Below the pieces are notes generated by a model, which saw only the letters and a program-made list of their open reading frames with translations, was not told where the DNA came from and did no database searches. Shown piece by piece: positions 1 to 8,136 of a DNA stretch of 64,000 bases. The stretch comes from Paenibacillus sanguinis 2301083 = DSM 16941 (GTDB taxonomy: Bacteria > Bacillota > Bacilli > Paenibacillales > Paenibacillaceae): contig NZ_KB895391.1 in assembly GCF_000374825.1 (NCBI RefSeq), forward strand, positions 1-64,000, written 5' to 3'. Each line of letters starts with the position of its first letter. The first letter of the stretch is position 1. Position numbers and translations under genes: made by a program.

Positions 1-217
1 CCTTCTCTTTTAAGAGTTGTTCTAATTCTCGAAGCCGTTCCACACTGGAGATGGACTCATTCTTGAACTCGCGATATTTGGCTTTCCAGGCATGCAACGT
101 CTTTGCTGGGATGTCCATCTCTAAGGCGATTTCCTCCACCGATTTCGTCTGTTCATGGAGATATTTAGCTGTTTGTCTTTTAAATTCTTCGTTATAGCGA
201 TTCCGCTGCTCACCCAC
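1..217 (-). CDS. IS3-family transposase OrfA, partial
   Basis: Reads leftward off the window edge, so only the N-terminal ~72 residues are visible. The product starts VGEQRNRYNEEFKRQTAKY and holds a helix-turn-helix of the HTH_Tnp_1 type (SVEEIALEMDIPAKTLHAWK) followed by the start of a Glu/Leu-rich coiled coil (VERLRELEQLLKEK). In IS3-family elements this protein binds the terminal repeats, and a -1 frameshift fuses it to the OrfB integrase. The GTG start is chosen because AGGAGGTG (223-230) lies 5 nt upstream. Whether the element is intact cannot be judged, since OrfB would lie outside the window. Confidence 0.8.
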   Translation of the reverse strand, partial: MGEQRNRYNEEFKRQTAKYLHEQTKSVEEIALEMDIPAKTLHAWKAKYREFKNESISSVERLRELEQLLKEK

Positions 218-282
218 GTGAACACCTCCTCAGTTAGTTTTATTATCTTTTTCTCTTAACGAGGTGTCCACTTTTTATTCTA
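1..282 (-). mobile_element. IS3-type insertion sequence, promoter-proximal end
   Basis: The OrfA fragment plus its upstream leader. Around 264-282 the sequence gtgtccactttttattcta resembles the terminal repeat of IS3-family elements, read as ...AAAAAGTGGACAC on the strand carrying orfA, so the element probably ends near 280. The other end and any target duplication are outside the window. The exact boundary is an inference. Confidence 0.6.
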
Positions 283-390
283 GCTCTAATTCTCCCTATA
301 ATTTGAGCAATTTCTCTCGAATCCTTGCAATTCGGAAGAATTAACTGGAGGATTTCCATATAAGAGCAGGAGATATAGGCATTTTCAGAA

Positions 391-409
391 TTTTAGATGG
401 AGAATTTCC
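391..409. repeat. Dispersed short repeat, copy 1 (TTTTAGATGGAG-ATTTCC)
   Basis: TTTTAGATGGAGAATTTCC here nearly matches 54865-54885, which has a G for A after GGAG. A related stretch, ggaggatttcc, sits just upstream at about 347-357. Both locations are intergenic and AT-rich, and no protein reading fits them. Confidence 0.5.
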
Positions 410-460
410 ATCTAATCATAAGCTGAACGAAAAAATAGGCATCATAATTACCAATAAAAT

Positions 461-525
461 CCAATGAAGGCGACAACAGCCTTCTTATCCATGTCAAAAG
501 TAGATAAGGGGCTGTTGTTCATTGG
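461..525. other. Imperfect long hairpin in intergenic DNA
   Basis: CCAATGAA, CAACAGCC and TTATC on the left (461-488) recur as their reverse complement on the right (503-525), with a 5-nt bulge (ggcga) and a small mismatch, around a loop of roughly 14 nt. There is no T-run after the stem, so it is not an ordinary terminator. It may be a small RNA hairpin or the relic of a miniature element next to the IS end. The surrounding 283-660 holds no gene that can be supported. Confidence 0.5.
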
Positions 526-658
526 TTTAAGGGCAGGCTCTCCCGACATCGTACTTATGGGGAACAATGCTCGGGGCAGCTTGGTCATTTTACACATTCT
601 ACTATTTCAACTCTCCTACTCATCCTAACATCCAACGCACCTACCCATCCTCTCAACC

Positions 659-875
659 AGCACGCCCCGCACGCCCAGTACGCCCCGCACCCCAGCATGC
701 CCCGCACACCCAGCACCCCAGCACGCCCAGCACGCCCAGCACAACCAGCACGCCCAGCACGCCCAGCACGCCCAGCACGCCCAGCACGCCCCGCAACCCA
801 GCACGCCCAGCACCCCAACACGCTCCGCACGCCTAGCATAACCAGCACGCCTAGCACAACCAGCACCCCAGTTCA
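659..875. repeat. GC-rich 9-bp minisatellite (CACGCCCAG)n with variants
   Basis: The core at about 718-800 repeats CACGCCCAG with few changes. The flanks carry degenerate 9-10 bp versions such as cacgccccg, cacaaccag and caccccag. Because the unit is a multiple of three, several frames stay open: Ser-Thr-Pro or Ala-Arg-Pro repeats on the plus strand, and Cys-Trp-Ala or Gly-Val-Leu type repeats on the minus strand. No frame has a credible ribosome-binding site or a non-repetitive domain, so it is called a non-coding tandem array. From 876 to 1122 only AT-rich leader sequence is seen. Confidence 0.8.
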
Positions 876-1122
876 ACCAACCTATCCAACCCAATCCCCC
901 AGCTCACCCATTTTACATATCTCATCCCCCTAACTTTTCCTACTATTCTTACTATTTTTTTATTCTCTTCTACCCAGCAAATTTGCGCCTCACCATAAGG
1001 AGCAACATCCCTGAATCAAGTATCCGGTAAGTCTCATTAATGGTATATTTATACGTACATTAAGTAGTGGTTAACCTTACGGGTGCAGCTTGGACACTTT
1101 GCCTCAAAGGAGTGAAGGGATC

Positions 1123-2007
1123 ATGAAATTGGCCGGATTGGGGGGAGCTATCCCCAGGGAAAAAGTATTGCTGGACAAGAGATATCCTCTTTACATTGCA
1201 GAAACGGTAGGTGTGAATACCCACTACCAGAAGCTGCATTGGCATGACGTGCTGGAGATTAACTATATTTCCTCCGGTTGTGGCTACTACATCATTAATG
1301 GGAAGTCCTTTGAATTCAAGGAGGGCGACATTCTCCTGATTAATTCCAATGATCTGCACTGTGCCTACGAGATGCGCGATCTGGTCATTTTGGTCATTGA
1401 GTTTGATATGGCCTGGTTTGCCGGAAGCCTGCGGTACGATCCAGAGATTTTAGCGCCGTTTAAAGAGATGGGCATCCATTTCACGAATCTGCTGGATCGA
1501 AATTCGCCGTACATCGGGGAACTGCGTACTTTGCTGCTAACCATGCTGAAGGAACATGAGCAGGAGCAACGATCTTACATTTCAATGGTTCATGCCTTGC
1601 TGCTGCAATTCTTGTCCTGCGTAAACCGCTATTTTCGTGCGGATGTGGCAAATCAAAGCCGTTCGGAGATTGGTTCGATGCAGTTGGAGAAGGTGCGTCA
1701 GATTATTTATGCCATGGAGGAGAGATTGGCTCATCCATGGACTCTGGAAGAGTTGGCTGCGTCCGCCTATCTTAGCCCTTCCCGTTTCAGCGATATTTTT
1801 CGCCGGGCTGTGGGGCGCCCTCCCCTGGAATACCTCATTCAGCTTCGCCTGGAGCATGCGCTTCGGCTGCTGGAAACTACCTCGCACAAAATTAGCGACA
1901 TTGCGATGGAATGCGGCTTCCGTAGTCTGTCCAACTTCAATCACTTATTCCGCAAGCATTTCGGTATGTCTCCCAAGCAAGCTCGGGCTCGTAACATATC
2001 AAAATAG
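1123..2007 (+). CDS. AraC-family transcriptional regulator (cupin sensor + HTH)
   Basis: The 294-residue product has the AraC layout: an N-terminal cupin-like sugar-sensing domain (about residues 25-110, with HWHDVLEI and FKEGDILLINSNDLH) and a C-terminal pair of helix-turn-helix motifs (about 190-290; TLEELAASAYLSPSRFSDIF, then ISDIAMECGFRSLSNFNHLF). The ATG at 1123 is preferred over the in-frame TTG at 1090 because AAAGGAG lies about 10 nt before it. It is followed in the same direction by the ABC/kinase/GH4 operon and is the likely pathway-specific activator of that operon, with the imported sugar or its phosphate as effector. The target is inferred from position only. Confidence 0.85.
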   Translation: MKLAGLGGAIPREKVLLDKRYPLYIAETVGVNTHYQKLHWHDVLEINYISSGCGYYIINGKSFEFKEGDILLINSNDLHCAYEMRDLVILVIEFDMAWFAGSLRYDPEILAPFKEMGIHFTNLLDRNSPYIGELRTLLLTMLKEHEQEQRSYISMVHALLLQFLSCVNRYFRADVANQSRSEIGSMQLEKVRQIIYAMEERLAHPWTLEELAASAYLSPSRFSDIFRRAVGRPPLEYLIQLRLEHALRLLETTSHKISDIAMECGFRSLSNFNHLFRKHFGMSPKQARARNISK

Positions 2008-2008
2008 C

Positions 2009-2022
2009 GACAAACGCTTTCA
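2009..2022 (-). promoter_or_regulatory. Putative cre (CcpA) site
   Basis: TGAAAGCGTTTGTC on the minus strand is a close match to the catabolite-responsive element TGNAANCGNNNNCA; only the second-last base differs. It starts two bases after the araC stop and about 220 bp before the first transporter gene, a fitting place for glucose repression of the operon. Confidence 0.5.
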
Positions 2023-2172
2023 ATTTCCATAAAAATAACATAAACATAACATCATAGGTTTTATATTTGCCGAAATAAACACTTTTTCTCAAGTTTTCAG
2101 TAAAATATCGTTAATTTTCAGACGTTTAACGGGAGAATATAGCTAAATAAGCTTATAAAATAGTCTCAAGTG

Positions 2173-2218
2173 GAAGAAAACCTTACGCAAAAAAATAGGT
2201 GCGTAAGGTCTTTTCTTC
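2173..2218 (+). terminator. Leader hairpin: terminator or attenuator ahead of the transporter operon
   Basis: CCTTACGC (2181-2188) pairs with GCGTAAGG (2201-2208) across a 12-nt loop and is followed at once by TCTTTTCTTC. This is an intrinsic-terminator shape. The A-rich GAAGAAAA just upstream can also pair with the TTTTCTTC tract, extending the stem with a 2-nt bulge. The hairpin ends 14 nt before the likely start of the permease gene and 165 nt after the araC stop, so it either ends araC transcripts or attenuates transcription into the operon. Confidence 0.6.
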
Positions 2219-2232
2219 AAAAAAAGGGGGGG

Positions 2233-3207
2233 ATGCTGCTGCAACCCAGTATGCACAAAGAGCAAAAAGGTTTGAAACGGCCTGGCCGGGGCCGCAAACC
2301 GAAGTTGGTGGAGGATTTTCTTAGACAGTGGGATGTTCAGCTAATGGTCTTGCCAGCACTGTTGTTCATCCTGGTCTTCAGCTATATCCCCATGTACGGG
2401 GTGCTGATGGCTTTTCAGGATTACAACATTTTTACAGGCTTTATGGCAAGTCCATGGGTGGGCCTCAAGCATTTTGAAATGTTCTTTCATGCCCCTGAGT
2501 TCTGGAGTGTAATTCGCAACACGGTGGTCATCAGCTTGCTTAAGCTGTTTATCGGGTTTCCGGCCCCGATCCTGCTCGCGCTTATGCTGAACGAGGTGCA
2601 TAACCGAGTGTTCAAACGCACCATTCAGACCATCAGCTATTTGCCGCATTTCATTTCCTGGGTTATTGTTTCCGGGTTTGTTACCTCGTTGCTGTCAACG
2701 GATAACGGAAGCTTCAACATGTTGTTGCAGCAGCTTAACCTGATTGATGAGCCTATCAATTTCTTATCCATTCCGGAGTATTTCTGGACCATTCTAGTGA
2801 CGACAGGGGTTTGGAAGGAGATTGGGTTTTCTTCCATCGTCTATCTGGCCGCGATTGCCGGCGTAGATCCCCAACTGTATGAAGCAGCAGCGATGGATGG
2901 AGCCAGTCGGCTGCGACAAATGTTTTCTATTACGCTGCCCTCCATCCTGCCGGTCATTATCATTTTTCTCATCCTGAACATTGGCAATTTGCTGAATGCA
3001 GGCTTCGAGGACATTCTGTTGCTGGGGGCAAATCCAGTGTTGCGAGATGTTGCGGATGTTATTGACACTTACGTCTATCGCGTAGGGATTCAGAATAACA
3101 GATATTCTTATGCGACGGCTGTCGGATTGTTTAAGGGAGTGCTTAGTGTGGCGCTGCTGGCCGGAGCTAACTATGCAGCACGTCGGTCGGGGAATAGCCT
3201 ATGGTAG
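2233..3207 (+). CDS. Sugar ABC transporter permease (LplB/CUT1 type)
   Basis: A polytopic inner-membrane subunit of a CUT1 carbohydrate importer, about 324 residues. After a basic N-terminus come about six membrane spans (VLPALLFILVFSYIPMYGV is the first). The cytoplasmic EAA loop that docks the ATPase reads LYEAAAMDGASRLRQMFSITLP. Start choice: an in-frame GTG at 2170 has no ribosome-binding site and lies in the leader hairpin; the ATG at 2233 follows an A/G-rich tract (AAAGG, spacing about 5); an ATG at 2251 is also possible. It is followed 49 nt later by the second permease. No ATP-binding subunit is encoded nearby, so it probably uses a shared MsmX-like ATPase. Confidence 0.85.
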   Translation: MLLQPSMHKEQKGLKRPGRGRKPKLVEDFLRQWDVQLMVLPALLFILVFSYIPMYGVLMAFQDYNIFTGFMASPWVGLKHFEMFFHAPEFWSVIRNTVVISLLKLFIGFPAPILLALMLNEVHNRVFKRTIQTISYLPHFISWVIVSGFVTSLLSTDNGSFNMLLQQLNLIDEPINFLSIPEYFWTILVTTGVWKEIGFSSIVYLAAIAGVDPQLYEAAAMDGASRLRQMFSITLPSILPVIIIFLILNIGNLLNAGFEDILLLGANPVLRDVADVIDTYVYRVGIQNNRYSYATAVGLFKGVLSVALLAGANYAARRSGNSLW

Positions 3208-3256
3208 CCGCCGTTTGTCCTGACAAGCACGCCAATCGGAAGAGAGGGAAGACGCA

Positions 3257-4150
3257 ATGAAGCTGACTCTGGGTGACAAGACGCTGTCTGCGGTCATTTA
3301 CATTATGCTGCTCGTGCTGGGGTTTGCCGCTTTTTATCCCTTCTGGAACGCCGCTGCAATCTCTTTCAATAGTGGAAACGACACGATGCGAGGGGGCATC
3401 ACCTTCTGGCCCCGGGAGTTTACCTTGGAGAACTATGCGGTGGTATTCAAGGACGAGCGGCTGCTGGGCGGCTTTGGCGTATCTGTGCTGAGAACGGTAG
3501 CAGGGACCCTCTTATCGATTCTGGCTACCGCTATTTTTGCCTATGGGATGACCAAAAACTGGTTGATCGGACGCAAGTTCTATATGGTGTTATGCATTGT
3601 CACCATGTTCTTTAGCGGTGGGCTTATTCCGACGTACCTGTTAATCCGTGAACTGCAATTGATTGATACGTTTTGGGTCATGGTTGTACCGGGGCTGATC
3701 AGTGTGTGGAACATGATTATATTCCGGACGTTCTTCAAAGGCATGCCAGCCGGTCTGGACGAATCTGCCCGCATCGATGGTTGCTCCAACTGGGGGGTGC
3801 TGTTCCGTATTATCTTACCGCTATCCGGACCCGTGCTGGCGACGTTGGCCTTGTTCACAGCGGTGTATCACTGGAATGACTGGTTTGCCCCCAGCATTTA
3901 TATCTCCAGCGTGGACCTGTTGCCAATACAAACCAAATTGCAGCAGATATTGAATTCCAACATCATGCTGGAGCAGATGTCGCAGATGGACTCGGCCGCT
4001 GCCAGCCATTTGAACCGAATGAAGACGGTAACCACCAAGTCGTTGTCCATGGCAACGATGATGGTCGCGACAGTACCTATTTTGTGCGTATATCCTTTTG
4101 TGCAGAAGTATTTTGTGAAGGGTGTCATGATCGGGTCTTTGAAGGAATAG
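3257..4150 (+). CDS. Sugar ABC transporter permease (LplC/YtcP, CUT1 type)
   Basis: Second membrane subunit, 297 residues, about six spans starting at LSAVIYIMLLVLGFAAFYPF. The EAA loop reads LDESARIDGCSNWGVLFRIILP. The C-terminus YPFVQKYFVKGVMIGSLKE is the ending typical of this permease class. It should form a heterodimer with the permease just upstream and move the sugar delivered by the lipoprotein encoded next. A GAGGGAAG ribosome-binding site precedes the ATG. Confidence 0.87.
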   Translation: MKLTLGDKTLSAVIYIMLLVLGFAAFYPFWNAAAISFNSGNDTMRGGITFWPREFTLENYAVVFKDERLLGGFGVSVLRTVAGTLLSILATAIFAYGMTKNWLIGRKFYMVLCIVTMFFSGGLIPTYLLIRELQLIDTFWVMVVPGLISVWNMIIFRTFFKGMPAGLDESARIDGCSNWGVLFRIILPLSGPVLATLALFTAVYHWNDWFAPSIYISSVDLLPIQTKLQQILNSNIMLEQMSQMDSAAASHLNRMKTVTTKSLSMATMMVATVPILCVYPFVQKYFVKGVMIGSLKE

Positions 4151-4175
4151 TTCCGCAAATGAGGGGGAGTCTTGA

Positions 4176-5825
4176 ATGAAGCATAGGAACCATTGGAAAA
4201 ACACGAAAGAGCTGGTGCTGACCACCATGTTGGCTGTCGTGCTGGCGCTGACCGCTTGCTCGGGCGGAGACGGAGGAGCAACGGGCAACAAAGCAATTGA
4301 AGGATCCCCGCAAGGCGGGGAAGAAGCTGCGGGAGAATCCGGGCCGCTCACCTTCACCTTCTATGGCCACTATGATTGGTATACGATGCCCAATTGGGGA
4401 GAGGACCTGTCCACCAAATGGATTAAAGAGAACAAACAGGTCACGGTGGAGCCTGTCAGTTCTGGCGGCAATGCGAAGCAGAAGCTGAGCACCATGATTG
4501 TATCCGGGGAACTGCCGGACGTGATCTGGATGGAACGGGGAGCGGATGTGGAGAAGCTGCGCTCGGCGGGCATGCTGGTTCCCTTTGATGACTATTTGGA
4601 GAAGTACCCGAATTTGCAGAAATGGGCCGGGGATTCGACGCTTGATATGCTTCGGTCACCGGACGGGAAGCTCTACCAGTTCCCCAACTGGTACACGACG
4701 CAGCCTAACGGCAATGCAGGATATCTGGTCAACAAGAAGATATACAATGAGCTTGGCGCTCCACCTTTGGAGACGACCGATGATTTATACGCTTATCTGA
4801 AGCAGGTGAAGGCCAATTATCCGGATGTCGTACCCTTGGAAGTGGGGCAGGGAGGTGCTGGCATAGAAATATTGACAACGGCGTTTGGCGAGAACTATCC
4901 CGCTACATTCACCGCAATAAAGGGTGTCCCTTCCCGAGATCAATTAAATTCGCTGTTCACCGACCCTGTGTTCAGAGAAGGCATCGGATTTGCGAATAAG
5001 CTATACCGTGAAGGCTTAATCTCGCAGGATGCATTCACGCAAAAGCTGGAGCAGGTTGAGCAAAAGGTGCGGAATGGACAAATCGCGATGTATGTAGCCT
5101 CAAGTCCAACGGAGTATGGAGCTATCGGCAATGCCCTGCTCTCGGCAGAAGATCCGGAGGCTGGCTATATCATGGTATGGCCTATTCATAAGGCGGGGCT
5201 GGATAAGAACAAAATTTATCCCGGTGATTACAAGCAGCAGGGCTGGAATGTTAATGTAATTACCCGCTCAGCCAAGGACCCGGAAGCGATTTTTGCCTTC
5301 CTGGATTGGATGACCGGCCCCGAGGGACAACGAATCATCATGTGGGGACCGGAAGGTCTGTATTGGGATGGGGCGGATGAAGAAGAAGCTCCTTTATTTA
5401 CAGAAAAGTTCACTTCGGACACGAAAGGCCGCGATGAATTGATGAATGCCACCGTCAACTTTCAATGGGTGGGCAATACCGTGTACGTGGATAAATCGAA
5501 GATGAAATTTGAATCCACCCTTCCGCCGGAGAAGCAGAACTGGGAGTCAAGATGGCAGTCGGAAATTACCTGGGAGACGCAATACAATACGACAGAATTT
5601 ACGAACCTGGACCCAGCCGGGGATAGTGAGGAAGGAATAGTAGCCCAAAGTGTGCTCGATATCTATACCAAGGCTCTGGCGGCGGCCGTTATGAACGCAA
5701 AGTCAGAGGCAGAAGTGGCCTCGATGCTCGACAAGGCAGAAGCGGATGCACAGAAGGCGGGGTATGCCAAATTGCTGAAGTACAAGACAGAGAGATGGCA
5801 AGAGAACCTGAGTAAGCTGAAATAG
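4176..5825 (+). CDS. ABC transporter extracellular sugar-binding lipoprotein
   Basis: A 549-residue substrate-binding protein of the large LipO/LplA-like class that pairs with LplB/LplC permeases. A basic start, a hydrophobic signal and the lipobox LALTACSG place the lipidated Cys at about residue 28; after cleavage the protein would be anchored on the outer face of the membrane. A Gly/Glu-rich linker follows. The mature part has the usual features of group-1 binding proteins (DVIWMERGADVEKLRSAGML; NAGYLVNKKIYNELG; a late GPEGQRIIMWGPEG). The substrate cannot be read from sequence; the kinase and GH4 downstream suggest a beta-linked disaccharide or chito-oligosaccharide. Confidence 0.88.
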   Translation: MKHRNHWKNTKELVLTTMLAVVLALTACSGGDGGATGNKAIEGSPQGGEEAAGESGPLTFTFYGHYDWYTMPNWGEDLSTKWIKENKQVTVEPVSSGGNAKQKLSTMIVSGELPDVIWMERGADVEKLRSAGMLVPFDDYLEKYPNLQKWAGDSTLDMLRSPDGKLYQFPNWYTTQPNGNAGYLVNKKIYNELGAPPLETTDDLYAYLKQVKANYPDVVPLEVGQGGAGIEILTTAFGENYPATFTAIKGVPSRDQLNSLFTDPVFREGIGFANKLYREGLISQDAFTQKLEQVEQKVRNGQIAMYVASSPTEYGAIGNALLSAEDPEAGYIMVWPIHKAGLDKNKIYPGDYKQQGWNVNVITRSAKDPEAIFAFLDWMTGPEGQRIIMWGPEGLYWDGADEEEAPLFTEKFTSDTKGRDELMNATVNFQWVGNTVYVDKSKMKFESTLPPEKQNWESRWQSEITWETQYNTTEFTNLDPAGDSEEGIVAQSVLDIYTKALAAAVMNAKSEAEVASMLDKAEADAQKAGYAKLLKYKTERWQENLSKLK

Positions 5826-5837
5826 GAGAGGACGGCG

Positions 5838-6815
5838 TTGAACTACTATTTGGGAATAGACGGTGGCGGAAGCAAAACCTTGGCCGTCGTCACCGATGAG
5901 CAGGGCAGAATTATGGGACGCGGGCTGAGCGGGTGCGGCAATCATCAGGTTCAGGTGGAACTGGCGCGGCGCAGCATTCAACAGGCCTCAGAGGAAGCTA
6001 TCCAACAAGCCGGTATTACTCGTAATGAGCTTACCTATGCCATGTTTGGCCTGGCTGGTGCTGACCGGGAGGCAGATTTTCAAGTGCTGAGACCGATGAT
6101 TGCAGATATGCAATTTCCGCAGCATGGCATCGTATGCGACACAGAAATCGGGTTGCGGGCAGGCACAAGGCAAGCGGATGGCGTTGTCCTGGTTTGCGGC
6201 AGCGGCACCAACTGCTACGGAATGAACAAACAGGGGGAGTCGCTGCAAATTGGCGGCTTTGGATACATGTTCGGCGACTACGGCGGGGGCAGCGAGCTGG
6301 CGGTAGAGGTATTCCGTACGGTTATTCGCGCTTGGGAGGGGAGGGAGCATTCCACCCTTCTCACCGAAGCCGTTCTGCAAACGCTGGATTATCCCTCAGT
6401 GGAGCGTTTATTCCATGATTATCTGGATCGTGGTGCAGGGGCCCCGAGACATCTAACCAAGCTGTTGTTCCAGGTGGCAGAGCAAGATGAAGCGGCGAGG
6501 GCAATCCTCCAGCGGCAAGGCTGCGAGCTTGGCAAGGCTGCTGCTGCCGTTATTCGCAAGCTGGGTATGATGCAGGATCACTTCGACCTTGTTCTGGTTG
6601 GCAGCGTGTTGACCCGAGGTGATCGCCACTTCATTACACCGCAGATCGAGGAAATTGTTAAGCCGTTAGCTCCAGGGTGCCGCTTGAGGCGGTTAGCGAT
6701 GGAGCCGGTAGCGGGGGCTGTCTTGCTAGCTATGGAGAAATCCGGGCATCCCGTGGAGGATGTGGTATATGACCAACTCAGTGAAGGATTGTCAGTAAAG
6801 GAGGAACAGACATGA
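5838..6815 (+). CDS. BadF/BadG/BcrA/BcrD-type ATPase, N-acetylglucosamine kinase-like
   Basis: A 325-residue kinase of the ASKHA fold. The N-terminal phosphate loop is GIDGGGSKTLAVV, the second phosphate motif is VLVCGSGTNCYG, and the glycine-rich GGFGYMFGDYGGGSELA region is typical of the N-acetylglucosamine kinase group of the BadF family. Family members phosphorylate GlcNAc or GlcN with ATP in the cytoplasm. TTG start with AGGAGAGG about 7 nt upstream; 12 nt after the binding-protein stop, and overlapping the GH4 gene by ATGA, so translation is coupled. Because the next enzyme needs a 6-phosphorylated substrate, this kinase may act on the imported disaccharide itself or on the released sugar; the sequence cannot separate these. 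Confidence 0.82.
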   Translation: MNYYLGIDGGGSKTLAVVTDEQGRIMGRGLSGCGNHQVQVELARRSIQQASEEAIQQAGITRNELTYAMFGLAGADREADFQVLRPMIADMQFPQHGIVCDTEIGLRAGTRQADGVVLVCGSGTNCYGMNKQGESLQIGGFGYMFGDYGGGSELAVEVFRTVIRAWEGREHSTLLTEAVLQTLDYPSVERLFHDYLDRGAGAPRHLTKLLFQVAEQDEAARAILQRQGCELGKAAAAVIRKLGMMQDHFDLVLVGSVLTRGDRHFITPQIEEIVKPLAPGCRLRRLAMEPVAGAVLLAMEKSGHPVEDVVYDQLSEGLSVKEEQT

Positions 6816-8122
6816 AGCGGGAACTGAAAATCGCAGTCATCGGCGGCGGCTCATCGTATACACCCGAACTGATTGAGGGTTTTATTCAAAATTATGAGAC
6901 ACTGCCAGTCAGCAAAATTGTACTTGTGGATATCCCGGAAGGGGCGCACAAGCTGAAGATCGTGGGGCAGCTTGCAGAGCGTATGATTGCGGCATCAGGA
7001 CTGCCCATTAAGCTGGAGCTGACAATGGATCGGCGCTCTGCGCTGGTGGGTGCGACATTCGTCACCACCCAGATGCGGGTGGGGCTGCTGCAAGCACGGG
7101 CCTGGGATGAGACCCTTCCGTTGAAATATGGCATGATTGGTCAGGAGACAACGGGACCAGGCGGGATGATGAAGGCCTTGCGGACGATTCCCGTGCTTCT
7201 GGATATTTGCAAAGACATAGAAGAGCTTTGCCCGGGTGCCTGGATGCTCAACTTCACGAATCCGGCAGGGATGGTGACCGAAGCCATTCAGAAGCATTCC
7301 CGTGTTCGTTCCATCGGCTTATGCAATTCACCGATCGCGGCCTACAAATGGCTATCCTCCTTGTACGCAGTACCCATCGAGCGTATCCACTGCGAATTCG
7401 TGGGCTTGAACCACCTGCATTGGATCAGTCAGATTACCATTGACGGCAAGTCCAAGCTGGAGGAATTGCTGGCCAACCAGGAAGGCTACTCCGCTCGCAA
7501 TGTTCCGCAGTTTGCCTGGAACGGCGCTCTGCTTCAATCCCTGAAGGCTATCCCATCTTATTATCTGAAGTATTTCTATTTGCAGCGAGAAATGCTGGAG
7601 GAACAGCAGCAGGCAGCCGCCCGCGGGGAGACGCGCGCCGAGACGGTTCAGCGTCTGGAGGATGAATTGTTTAACATCTATAAGGACCCTGAGTTGAAAG
7701 AAAAGCCAAAACAGTTGGAGCAGCGGGGAGGAGCTTACTACTCCGAAGCTGCTGTGAAATTAATGAATTCTCTGTATAACAATTCCGGTGACATTCAGAC
7801 GCTGAATGTGGCTAATGGAGATACCTTGGATTTCCTTCCGAAGGATGCCTGTATTGAGGTGAATTGCCAAGTAACAAGTGAAGGGCCCCTGGTTCAGCCA
7901 GTGAAGGTTGTTCCGGAAGCGGCAAAGGGGTTGATTCGATCTGTAAAAACCTATGAGCAACTGGCTATCGAAGCGGCAGTGACTGGCGACAGGGGAATGG
8001 CACTATTGGCTTTGACACATCATCCATTGACCTACTCCGTAAATGATGTTGAGAGAATGCTGGATGAAATGCTGGAGCAGAACCGGCGTTATCTCCCGCA
8101 GTTTTTCGCGCAAATCCATTAG
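6812..8122 (+). CDS. Glycoside hydrolase family 4, 6-phospho-beta-glucosidase-like
   Basis: 436 residues with a Rossmann NAD-binding start (IAVIGGGSSYTPELIEG) and GH4 hallmarks: GQETTGPGGMMKALRTIPV, NFTNPAGMVTEA, the metal-site cysteine region IGLCNSPI, and FVGLNHLHW carrying the partner histidine. GH4 enzymes cleave glycosides by an NAD+ and divalent-metal dependent oxidation-elimination route. This sub-group acts on 6-phospho-beta-glucosides or chitobiose-6-phosphate in the cytoplasm. Imported ABC substrates are not phosphorylated, so the kinase that overlaps it by 4 nt is the natural source of the phosphate. It ends the operon apart from a tiny ORF. Confidence 0.87.
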   Translation: MKRELKIAVIGGGSSYTPELIEGFIQNYETLPVSKIVLVDIPEGAHKLKIVGQLAERMIAASGLPIKLELTMDRRSALVGATFVTTQMRVGLLQARAWDETLPLKYGMIGQETTGPGGMMKALRTIPVLLDICKDIEELCPGAWMLNFTNPAGMVTEAIQKHSRVRSIGLCNSPIAAYKWLSSLYAVPIERIHCEFVGLNHLHWISQITIDGKSKLEELLANQEGYSARNVPQFAWNGALLQSLKAIPSYYLKYFYLQREMLEEQQQAAARGETRAETVQRLEDELFNIYKDPELKEKPKQLEQRGGAYYSEAAVKLMNSLYNNSGDIQTLNVANGDTLDFLPKDACIEVNCQVTSEGPLVQPVKVVPEAAKGLIRSVKTYEQLAIEAAVTGDRGMALLALTHHPLTYSVNDVERMLDEMLEQNRRYLPQFFAQIH

Positions 8123-8136
8123 GAGGGGAAATTAAA

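Noticed and set aside
567-933. Several overlapping ORFs on both strands (78-93 residues, Pro/Thr/Ser- or Cys/Trp/Ala-rich)
   Set aside because: All are readings of the 9-bp tandem array; open frames follow from the period being a multiple of three. No ribosome-binding site and no non-repeat domain.
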